This document shows, in pieces, positions 5,644 through 11,043 of a DNA stretch of 11,808 bases (the stretch's first letter is position 1; each line of letters begins with the position of its first letter). The translations under genes and the position numbers were made by a program. The notes beneath the pieces were generated by a model that made no database searches, had not been told where the DNA came from, and saw only the letters and a program-made list of their open reading frames with translations. The DNA is taken from positions 1-11,808 of the forward strand of contig VSOD01000095.1 of the NCBI GenBank assembly GCA_009774655.1, read 5' to 3'. Source of the stretch: Lachnospiraceae bacterium (GTDB lineage Bacteria; Bacillota_A; Clostridia; Lachnospirales; Lachnospiraceae).

Positions 5644-6570
5644 CTATCCTATGTTCATGTCGCGCATCACCTTGACCATTCCCTTTTCCGTGACCTCCCC
5701 GTAGACTGCTGCCGTGTTAACATAGACATTCACAGCACCGCGCAGGCCGTAGGGTGTATTTGCCACCCCTCCTAAAAGTTTCAACACCCCTTCGTCCAGT
5801 TCGTACCGCCCGAAGATGCTCCTGATATCCTCCATTTTGATATCCCTTGTCTGTACCTGCTTACGCATACCCACGCGGGAGAACAGCTGCGCGAAGTCCG
5901 CCTTGCCGCTGCCCCGTAGCTTGCTGTAGACCTCTTCATTTCCCACCAGCGCGATGCCGACGCCGCTCTCATCCGATATGCAGCGCAGATGGTTCAACGC
6001 CCGGACGGTCAGATGCTGCGCCTCATCCACGATCAGCACTCTGCCGCTGCCCTTAAGCCTGTCCACGATCTCTGCCGTGAGACGTCTCGCCACCCGCTCC
6101 CTGACGCCCAGCTGTGCCGCGATCAATTCATTCACACCGGTAATACTTGAGTATGTCGGTGAGATCGTGATCAACAGTGCCAGACTGTCGTTCTTTACAT
6201 ACTCGCGCACGGTGCTTGTCTTCCCCACTCCAGCATCCCCGTAGACCACCGCGATCACACCCCGCAGGTGCGCATATGCGACTGTGTTGTATACTGTCCT
6301 GCTGATCGACGTCTCCGCAAACCCCGGTGCCTTCGGGGCTACCGCTTTCTTCGCGTTCATACTGAGTAATGCGCAGACCTTCGGAATCAGTGTATGCGGC
6401 GTCTTATATTTCCCGGATAAAAAGCTGCTAATCGCTCCGCTGGATACTCCTAATTCCGTTCCGACCGCTGTCTGTGTCTTGCCGCTCTTTGCTATGTACT
6501 CCCGCAGGCTCTCGATCGCGCTCTGGTAATCTACCTGCTCATCCATCACCCTGTCCAATGTTACATCCAT
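5644..6570 (-). CDS. muB: MuB-like AAA+ ATPase, transposition target-selection protein
   Basis: 308 aa, close to Mu B (312 aa). Residues about 20-55 form an HTH (AVGTELGVSSGAISSFLSGKYKTP), as in MuB. The AAA+ core has Walker A GDAGVGKT (111-118), Walker B VLIVDEAQH (178-186) and a sensor segment ALVGNE. MuB binds target DNA as ATP filaments, delivers the target to the transposase and gives target immunity. AGGAGGG lies 7 nt before the ATG at 6570. Unlike Mu, where B directly follows A, three small genes lie between the two here. The gene is the last one of the transposition block; a hairpin and twister ribozyme follow the stop. Confidence 0.92.
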   Translation of the reverse strand: MDVTLDRVMDEQVDYQSAIESLREYIAKSGKTQTAVGTELGVSSGAISSFLSGKYKTPHTLIPKVCALLSMNAKKAVAPKAPGFAETSISRTVYNTVAYAHLRGVIAVVYGDAGVGKTSTVREYVKNDSLALLITISPTYSSITGVNELIAAQLGVRERVARRLTAEIVDRLKGSGRVLIVDEAQHLTVRALNHLRCISDESGVGIALVGNEEVYSKLRGSGKADFAQLFSRVGMRKQVQTRDIKMEDIRSIFGRYELDEGVLKLLGGVANTPYGLRGAVNVYVNTAAVYGEVTEKGMVKVMRDMNIG

Positions 6571-6597
6571 CCTTTTACCCTCCTGTGATAACCTTCC

Positions 6598-6711
6598 TTA
6601 GCTTTCCTCTGCATACTCGCATTCTTCTTCTCTTCCGATATACTGACACTCCTCTATAAATAATTCTTGATCCTTGTAGCAGAGGCCGCCACTGTTGTAG
6701 ATACAATCCAT
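6598..6711 (-). CDS. 37-aa acidic Cys-containing small protein
   Basis: ATG at 6711 to TAA at 6600-6598, with GAGAGGAG about 8 nt upstream. The product starts MDCIYNSGGLCYKDQ and contains four Cys (at about 3, 11, 26 and 33) in an acidic background, which could bind a metal. It fits neatly between the 66-aa gene and muB, with short gaps and its own ribosome binding site, so it is probably real. I recognise no family or function. Confidence 0.55.
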   Translation of the reverse strand: MDCIYNSGGLCYKDQELFIEECQYIGREEECEYAEES

Positions 6712-6724
6712 ACTTAGCTCCTCT

Positions 6725-6925
6725 CTAAAACCGGCTTCTTAAAAACCATCCGCTTACCAGTATTCGTTCATCGCTCCCGCTACTGCGGTCGTTGTCGATA
6801 AGATCACACAAAAACTGCTGTATAAGCTGCTTTACCGTGATGCCCTTGTCATCACATCTTTCTTTGATCTGTTCTGCATCCTCTACGGACATCCCTAACC
6901 GTTCCAGCATAAAATCAATACCCAT
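6725..6925 (-). CDS. 66-aa hypothetical protein
   Basis: An AAGGAGG site lies 7 nt before the ATG at 6925. The protein is mainly helical (MSVEDAEQIKERCDDKGITVKQLIQQFLCDLID) and ends in GSDERILVSGWFLRSRF. The combination of a helical hairpin and a GSDER...WF tail recalls small phage and plasmid proteins of Clostridia, but I cannot name a family. It is located between transposase and muB in the same operon, 13 nt before the 37-aa gene. Confidence 0.65.
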   Translation of the reverse strand: MGIDFMLERLGMSVEDAEQIKERCDDKGITVKQLIQQFLCDLIDNDRSSGSDERILVSGWFLRSRF

Positions 6926-6957
6926 CCCGTTACCTCCTTATCTAAATCTCAGTTTAG

Positions 6958-7659
6958 CTACGCAATCCACGCTTCCTGCGGCAGCGCATCTGTGTACCGT
7001 CTCCATTCAACTGATTGATTGCTCCAGTCTTTTCTTACCCATTCATCTTCTGTAACCGCAGCATACAGCTTTTCGATTTCCTTCACTGTCTGCATAAGCC
7101 CCGTGTTCTGATCCCGAAGAATATCAATCGCTGCTTTCAGACTATCATACCTGTTTCGCAGCCCAATATATGCGTTATATACTTTAAAGCATTGGCGTGT
7201 TGCCGCTATCAGATTATCCTTTGTCATCTGCTTTAGTTTTTTCTCCGCCTCATCTTCTGCAAGACTGTCAGTACAACTGATTCCCATATAATCTTGATCG
7301 TATGCGTCCCAGCCAAGTAAGCCACCTCCTGAATCACTGGCGCCTGCCGCAACAAAGAATATGTCAAAGCATTCCGGTACCCATTCCTCCCTCAAATCCT
7401 CAAACATCCTTTCACATTCAGCGCATAGATCAGAAAAAGCCATTTTGAATTCGTATGCCTCGTCCTCGTCTCCATCAAGAGCATTAATAAGCGAATCCTC
7501 CCCGTCCTCCGAATCGGTATACCATCTAACATTTTCACATTCTTCTTTCATATCCCATATATCTTGAGTTATAGAAGCCAGATTCAAGTTTCTGACTATC
7601 GGCTTTTTATATCTCAAGTTCTTCGCTTTAAAGCGCTTTGTTTCTTCTGCGTCTACCAT
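6958..7659 (-). CDS. 233-aa hypothetical acidic protein between transposase and muB
   Basis: It starts at the ATG at 7659 behind GGAGGTGG and is 24 nt from the transposase stop. The protein is acidic and Trp/Cys-rich, with the stretches IWDMKEECENVRWYTDSEDGEDS, NALDGDEDEAYEFKMAFSDLCAECERMFEDL and GGGLLGWDAYD, then a helical C-terminus. I recall similar proteins in Firmicute phages and integrated elements but know no function. No catalytic motif, HTH or membrane segment is visible. The place inside the transposition module suggests an accessory role in replication or in modulating host proteins; that is inference from context. Confidence 0.75.
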   Translation of the reverse strand: MVDAEETKRFKAKNLRYKKPIVRNLNLASITQDIWDMKEECENVRWYTDSEDGEDSLINALDGDEDEAYEFKMAFSDLCAECERMFEDLREEWVPECFDIFFVAAGASDSGGGLLGWDAYDQDYMGISCTDSLAEDEAEKKLKQMTKDNLIAATRQCFKVYNAYIGLRNRYDSLKAAIDILRDQNTGLMQTVKEIEKLYAAVTEDEWVRKDWSNQSVEWRRYTDALPQEAWIA

Positions 7660-7683
7660 CCTCCACCTCCACTAAAGTTCAAT

Positions 7684-9639
7684 TTAACCTTCCTGCGCAT
7701 CCCGTAGCCGCTCCACCGCCAACGTATAGTCAACCGGTTCATCATCACCGTATCCGACGGCTTTCGGCAGCTGCTCCACTGCCTTCTTATCCAATGCATG
7801 TATCTCAACAATGTTTGGATCCGGCCTGCATCCATCCTCTTTAATGTTCTGCTCTGCCTGCCACATGATAAGATCCAGTTCGTCAAGGCTCTTATTGACA
7901 TTGACATCCACCCAGTCCTGTACAGCCCGTGCATACTTCCTGTTCTTGCGGATGTGCTCTTTCACCTTATCCTTGTCTGCAAAATAACTGATTGAATCCG
8001 TCTGCTGTGCAACGCACAGGAATCTGTCCTGATCGTCGTAGACCCGTGCCTCCCGCAGGTCGTCCGGATTATATCGCACATAAACCTTTCTATTTATATG
8101 ATAGAAATTCAACTCCGGGCTGTTGAAAGGCACCTTCTCACCGTACAGGGTGACATATACACCGTCCCGCGTGACTTTCTGCATCCGCGTGTTACGCAGC
8201 ATCATCAGATTAAGCTGCTCTGTTGTCGCGATCCGCTGCTCTGTGAGGCAGGCTGCATATACCTGATCCGGTGTCCTGCCATTCATCCCTATACCGTAAT
8301 GTTTATGTTTGTTAAACATGCCTTCTATGTACAAGTCAACATATTCAATAAAATCCGGCAGAAGAATAAAGTTATCTGCATCCTTTCCTGTCTTTTTCAA
8401 CCTCTCTGGACGTTCTGCGATCGTGCCTCCTGTATATCCTTCAAACATTTTCGAAAAGCCATTTTTTACATCCAGAAAAGCCCGTTCTATGATCTTCGCC
8501 CTTGCATTCCTGACCATCGCTGTAGTAAACTCAATGCCAAGATTCTGCAGAATCGTCGGAATCTCGTGTTCATCTTTTACCAGCTTCCTGCTCTTTCGGA
8601 ATCCACGGCCCCCGATATCAAAAGTCAAAAACTCGCGTCCGTTGTCAGACAGGATCCGCTTCGGGATGCCGTACTTCTCGATTCCCCTTCTCAGCGCAAT
8701 CAGCGTCGCCATCGAATTAGGACTTAAAGTCACGTACCATCCCACAAACTTCCGGCTGCGCACGTCCTGAAATGCCGTCAGGTATACGCGGACCGGTTTT
8801 GCGTGTTCTCCATCATTGATGAATACATCAAAAGTATGATTATCGCACACCCAGATGTCGTTGCTCTGCAGATCCTCATAAGTACGATGAATAAACGGCA
8901 GCATCTTGTCTGTACAGGCTTTCAGACCCTCCCGACAAAATACTACTGCAGCAGGCGGTATGCTCCGCAGGATCTCCCGCGTGAAACTCTGTGACGATGC
9001 CAGCGGCAACAGGTCTTCTTTATGTTCACGCTTTAAATAGATTTCCGTGAGTTCCATGCATTTACGCACACTCTTCCTGCTCTCATCCAGATAATAACTC
9101 GTGAATATCGCAAAGACTTCATCCGACACCGCCTTCTTGTGATGCCCATGCTTGCCCCGCCCGTCGATCAGCGCCGCCTCGCCCTGCTCCCGCAATACCT
9201 TGTCCTTTCGCTGGATCATCCTGACTGACAGCTGCATTTCCGGGTACTGCTCCTGCAGCCCTTCCAGAAATATCCGGTCAAGCTCCTCCTTCTTCCCTTC
9301 CTGACTGCGGAAGGCCCGCCATTCTGCTATCACCTGCTTCCAGAAGGCGACTTCCCGGCGCTCTCCCTCGCTCATTTCTTCCAGTGTCGGAAGTTCCTGG
9401 GATTTTTCTGGCTTCATTTCCTGTCTGCCATTCTTACGATCCTGATCGCGTTTATATTTTTTGTATAATTTAGGATCTAATGAACTTACCGGAATCTGAT
9501 AAGATACCCCGCCTGTGCCACCGCCTAATTCACTGACCATTCCCATAGCCTGAATCTTACCTAATCTGATATTTTTACTTATGCATTGTCGGGTCTTCCC
9601 CGTCAGTCTTGCATACTCAGGTACTGATAAATATTCCAT
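7684..9639 (-). CDS. muA: Mu-type DDE transposase (MuA-like)
   Basis: 651 aa, close to MuA (663 aa). The N-terminus (VPEYARLTGKTRQCISKNIRLGKI) is a winged-helix/HTH DNA-binding domain. The catalytic triad fits MuA spacing: D266 in WVCDNHTFDVF, D332 in ILSDNGREF and E385 in AKIIERAF (MuA: 269, 336, 392). A Mu-type C-terminal domain follows (about 490-545) and a helical tail to 651. It cleaves and joins the phage ends during replicative transposition, working with MuB. The ATG at 9639 has only a weak GGTGATGG site, so expression may be limited. Behind the gene, translation continues 24 nt later with the 233-aa gene. No frameshift or missing key residue is seen. Confidence 0.95.
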   Translation of the reverse strand: MEYLSVPEYARLTGKTRQCISKNIRLGKIQAMGMVSELGGGTGGVSYQIPVSSLDPKLYKKYKRDQDRKNGRQEMKPEKSQELPTLEEMSEGERREVAFWKQVIAEWRAFRSQEGKKEELDRIFLEGLQEQYPEMQLSVRMIQRKDKVLREQGEAALIDGRGKHGHHKKAVSDEVFAIFTSYYLDESRKSVRKCMELTEIYLKREHKEDLLPLASSQSFTREILRSIPPAAVVFCREGLKACTDKMLPFIHRTYEDLQSNDIWVCDNHTFDVFINDGEHAKPVRVYLTAFQDVRSRKFVGWYVTLSPNSMATLIALRRGIEKYGIPKRILSDNGREFLTFDIGGRGFRKSRKLVKDEHEIPTILQNLGIEFTTAMVRNARAKIIERAFLDVKNGFSKMFEGYTGGTIAERPERLKKTGKDADNFILLPDFIEYVDLYIEGMFNKHKHYGIGMNGRTPDQVYAACLTEQRIATTEQLNLMMLRNTRMQKVTRDGVYVTLYGEKVPFNSPELNFYHINRKVYVRYNPDDLREARVYDDQDRFLCVAQQTDSISYFADKDKVKEHIRKNRKYARAVQDWVDVNVNKSLDELDLIMWQAEQNIKEDGCRPDPNIVEIHALDKKAVEQLPKAVGYGDDEPVDYTLAVERLRDAQEG

Positions 9640-9703
9640 TCCATCACCATTCTCTCTTTACTATGTCGCCCACCTGTGATACAGTGGGATTGTACAGATG
9701 TGT

Positions 9704-9740
9704 GAAGTCGGTGCCTTTCGCGGAGGCATCGGCTTCTTTT
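9704..9740 (+). terminator. plus-strand terminator-like hairpin upstream of the transposase
   Basis: In plus-strand RNA GAAGTCGGTGCC (9704-9715) pairs with GGCATCGGCTTC (9725-9736) over 12 bp with two G-U pairs, and TTTT follows (9737-9740). On the minus strand the same two places are mismatches, so the plus strand is favoured. It would stop transcripts running antisense to the transposase before they reach the early control region. The U-run is short. Confidence 0.5.
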
Positions 9741-9746
9741 ATGTAC

Positions 9747-9983
9747 CTAACTGATCAGCTGATATCTCAGCAGGATCGTCCTGGCTTCTTCCAGAATATC
9801 CAGGGCATCCTGTACTGTAGTACCGGGCTTCACTGTGACCGCTGCAAGTACTTCTAATGCTGCATCAAATTTCTCTCCATCCTTGAAATCATAATCTTCA
9901 CAGATGAAAGCAGCTCTTTTCCTTAAAGTATCTACCTGCTCAGCAAATTTCGGTGTTCTTATGCCCGCTCCTGTCTCTTCCAT
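9747..9983 (-). CDS. 78-aa hypothetical early protein before the transposase
   Basis: I place the start at the ATG at 9983 (MEETGAG), with AAAGGAG nine nt upstream. A longer frame from the ATG at 10013 would begin inside the catalytic core of the hammerhead ribozyme and has no ribosome binding site. The product is mainly helical (FAEQVDTLRKRAAFICEDYDF, then FDAALEVLAAVTV and VQDALDILEEARTILLRY). In Mu the gene before A is ner, an HTH repressor; here no HTH is evident, so I do not call it Ner. It is the first gene of the mRNA piece that hammerhead cleavage would release. Confidence 0.7.
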   Translation of the reverse strand: MEETGAGIRTPKFAEQVDTLRKRAAFICEDYDFKDGEKFDAALEVLAAVTVKPGTTVQDALDILEEARTILLRYQLIS

Positions 9984-10000
9984 CTTTCCACGCTCCTTTC

Positions 10001-10065
10001 CGGCCTGCCTCATCAGTGCCGGTAAGCCATCCCCGGCAGACAGCGGATCACTCCGCTGTTTCGGC
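10001..10065 (-). ncRNA. type II hammerhead self-cleaving ribozyme, copy 1 (downstream)
   Basis: Minus-strand RNA order: GCC (10065-10063) of stem II, GAAA (10062-10059), stem III CAGCGGA/UCCGCUG with a GUGA tetraloop (10058-10041), U10040 C10039 and the cleavage site between 10039 and 10038, stem I UGCCGG/CCGGCA (10038-10033 and 10022-10017), core CUGAUGA (10016-10010), and GGC (10009-10007) closing stem II. Loop I bases 10029-10024 can pair with 10006-10001 (six pairs, two of them G-U). All hammerhead core bases are present and the topology is type II, with stem II open. It lies 8 nt behind the 68-aa gene and ends just before the ribosome binding site of the 78-aa gene. Confidence 0.93.
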
Positions 10066-10073
10066 TCTTATAT

Positions 10074-10280
10074 TCATATCATTGCATTAACTACATCCAG
10101 TATCAGTGCCGCTCCGGAATCACACTCCACGTTGACTCTTTTCTCATATCCGGACTCGTACCTTACTATCACTTCCCCACCATCTTCCGACAACTCCAGC
10201 TTGTCCAGATCATAGCCGGCTCTGGTCGCTTTCATGAGAATTGACAGTCGCCCTACGATATCTTTCTTGTTCTCTCCCAT
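10074..10280 (-). CDS. 68-aa hypothetical early protein
   Basis: ATG at 10280 with GGAGGG upstream; the ribosome binding site overlaps the stop of the 32-aa gene, so the two are coupled. The product begins with a basic helix (KKDIVGRLSILMKATRAGYDLDKL) followed by strands (LELSEDGGEVIVRYESGYEKRVNV) and a last helix (SGAALILDVVNAMI), giving a small alpha/beta protein. I recall similar sequences in Clostridia phages but no function. It lies within the 401-nt unit bounded by the two hammerhead cleavage sites, and its stop is 8 nt before the second ribozyme. Confidence 0.72.
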   Translation of the reverse strand: MGENKKDIVGRLSILMKATRAGYDLDKLELSEDGGEVIVRYESGYEKRVNVECDSGAALILDVVNAMI

Positions 10281-10289
10281 ATAACCCTC

Positions 10290-10388
10290 CTATCCTGCTG
10301 CCATAATTATGTATAAAGCCACCAGAAAGAGAATGATAGAAATAGCTGCTGCAGCATCCTGTATAATCCCGATGATCTTTTTCTTCAT
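10290..10388 (-). CDS. 32-aa single-pass membrane peptide
   Basis: ATG at 10388, TAG at 10292-10290, with GAAAGGAAA just upstream. The product starts with a basic N-terminus (MKKKIIGIIQDAA) and then has one hydrophobic helix (AAISIILFLVALYIIMAAG). It is the first gene of the early operon and follows the upstream hammerhead directly. The layout resembles small phage or type I toxin-like membrane peptides, or a superinfection-exclusion peptide, but nothing in the sequence fixes a function. It is supported by the ribosome binding site, the clear membrane helix and the tight junction with the 68-aa gene. Confidence 0.6.
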   Translation of the reverse strand: MKKKIIGIIQDAAAAISIILFLVALYIIMAAG

Positions 10389-10401
10389 ATCATTTCCTTT
10401 C

Positions 10402-10466
10402 TGGTCTGCCTCATCAGTGCCGGTAGACCATCTCCGGCAGACAGCGGATCTCTCCGCTGTTTCGGC
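10402..10466 (-). ncRNA. type II hammerhead self-cleaving ribozyme, copy 2 (upstream, early leader)
   Basis: Minus-strand RNA order: GCC (10466-10464), GAAA (10463-10460), stem III CAGCGGA/UCCGCUG with a GAGA tetraloop (10459-10442), U10441 C10440 with cleavage between 10440 and 10439, stem I UGCCGG/CCGGCA (10439-10434 and 10423-10418) with a 10-nt loop, core CUGAUGA (10417-10411), and GGC (10410-10408). UGGUCU of loop I (10430-10425) pairs perfectly with AGACCA (10407-10402) as a pseudoknot. It is in the 5' leader of the early operon and ends 13 nt before the ATG of the membrane peptide; the ribosome binding site lies directly after the ribozyme. Confidence 0.94.
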
Positions 10467-10485
10467 TATCCGCCTATTCCTTTAA

Positions 10486-10536
10486 TGTAATCTATGTTAT
10501 AATCCTCCTGTAACTACTGTTATTTCCCAGATAACA
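10486..10536. promoter_or_regulatory. repeated operator-like sites in the divergent control region
   Basis: TGTAA-N4-TGTTAT occurs twice, at 10486-10500 and 10509-10523, spaced 23 bp (about two helical turns). The second copy also forms a dyad, TGTTAT-N7-ATAACA (10518-10536). One copy overlaps the plus-strand -10. This is the place where Mu has its operators between c and ner, so repressor binding is likely. No convincing -35/-10 for the minus-strand early operon is visible here. Confidence 0.45.
10495..10503 (+). promoter_or_regulatory. extended -10 promoter for the zinc-ribbon gene
   Basis: TGTTATAAT contains a perfect TATAAT (10498-10503) with the extended TG one base before it. No good -35 is seen at 17 nt, which an extended -10 can tolerate. 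The start would be near 10510, giving a leader of about 57 nt before the ATG at 10567. Confidence 0.55.
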
Positions 10537-10566
10537 CAAATCACTACAAAGGAGGATTTATAACCC

Positions 10567-11043
10567 ATGCTGAATTACAAAGTTACTTGTGACAACTGTA
10601 TGACTACGATATTATTGACGGAAGAATCCCTCATGCAGTCCTCATCCATTGTCTGCCCTAAATGCGATTCGAAATTGCCCGCAAATGAAATGAAACATCT
10701 GAAAAGCGACCTGCAATATCGTAAAAAGCACTCTGGATTTCATATCTCAATCTATGATGAAAAAGATATTGATTTATTGAAAATTACTTCTTTAGCCTTC
10801 GATCAATCACTGGACTGCCTATTGAGAGCCTTCGAAAATAATTCTGTCAGTGAGAAAGATATCAATAAATTTTTATCTGATAACAATTATCTGTTAAACT
10901 ATTGTCGATATTATTCAAATGCTCTCTTAGTCAACTATCACTATACGTTAGCTTCTATATTAAGAGATCAAGAAATTGGGATCGGTAATCTTATTCGTCC
11001 TCAATCAGCACCCTCCTCCGATACTCCTCCAGCTTTTGATTAA
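10567..11043 (+). CDS. zinc-ribbon protein of unknown function, in the position of the Mu repressor
   Basis: 158 aa, the only clear plus-strand gene. Two CxxC pairs, CDNC (8-11) and CPKC (30-33), form an N-terminal zinc ribbon. The remainder is helical and rich in Asp, Lys, Asn, Leu and Tyr, with no HTH. AAAGGAGG lies 11 nt before the ATG. It is visibly more AT-rich than its neighbours, which suggests a different origin, such as a moron or lysogeny gene. It is divergent from the early operon and convergent with the 222-aa gene, overlapping it by 53 nt. The last ~18 residues (RPQSAPSSDTPPAFD) read through antisense sequence of that gene and look unlike the rest, so the original C-terminus may be lost. 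It could be a regulator or a host-interaction protein; I cannot decide. Confidence 0.7.
   Translation: MLNYKVTCDNCMTTILLTEESLMQSSSIVCPKCDSKLPANEMKHLKSDLQYRKKHSGFHISIYDEKDIDLLKITSLAFDQSLDCLLRAFENNSVSEKDINKFLSDNNYLLNYCRYYSNALLVNYHYTLASILRDQEIGIGNLIRPQSAPSSDTPPAFD

Larger units (their letters stand above)
9995..10467. repeat. 72-bp direct repeat pair (9995-10066 and 10396-10467)
   Basis: The two copies match at 66 of 72 bases, with an offset of exactly 401 bp. Each encodes a hammerhead ribozyme on the minus strand plus the ribosome binding site of the following small gene. The sequence between them holds the 68-aa and 32-aa genes. A duplication of a ribozyme-leader unit is the simplest origin. 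Confidence 0.92.

Noticed and set aside
8098..8770. Long plus-strand frames inside the transposase gene
   Set aside because: They are antisense shadows of the well-supported DDE transposase, without ribosome binding sites or recognisable domains.
9668..9688. Bulged stem CCCACCTGT/ACAGTGGG before the transposase as an operator or RNA element
   Set aside because: The symmetry needs a bulge, there is no second copy and no adjacent promoter, so it cannot be separated from chance.
9984..10013. N-terminal extension of the 78-aa gene from the ATG at 10013
   Set aside because: This ATG is part of the hammerhead core CUGAUGA and lacks a ribosome binding site; the ATG at 9983 has AAAGGAG at good spacing. 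The same frame in the other repeat copy stops after nine codons.
9995..10467. The 72-bp repeats as a CRISPR, an insertion sequence or transposase end sites
   Set aside because: There are only two copies with genes in between and no spacer regularity; the ribozyme fold and its loop-restricted differences explain them better.
10499..10560. AATCCTCC/GGAGGATT inverted repeat that could hide the ribosome binding site of the zinc-ribbon gene
   Set aside because: The upstream arm overlaps the predicted -10, so it would not be in the mRNA if transcription starts from that promoter.
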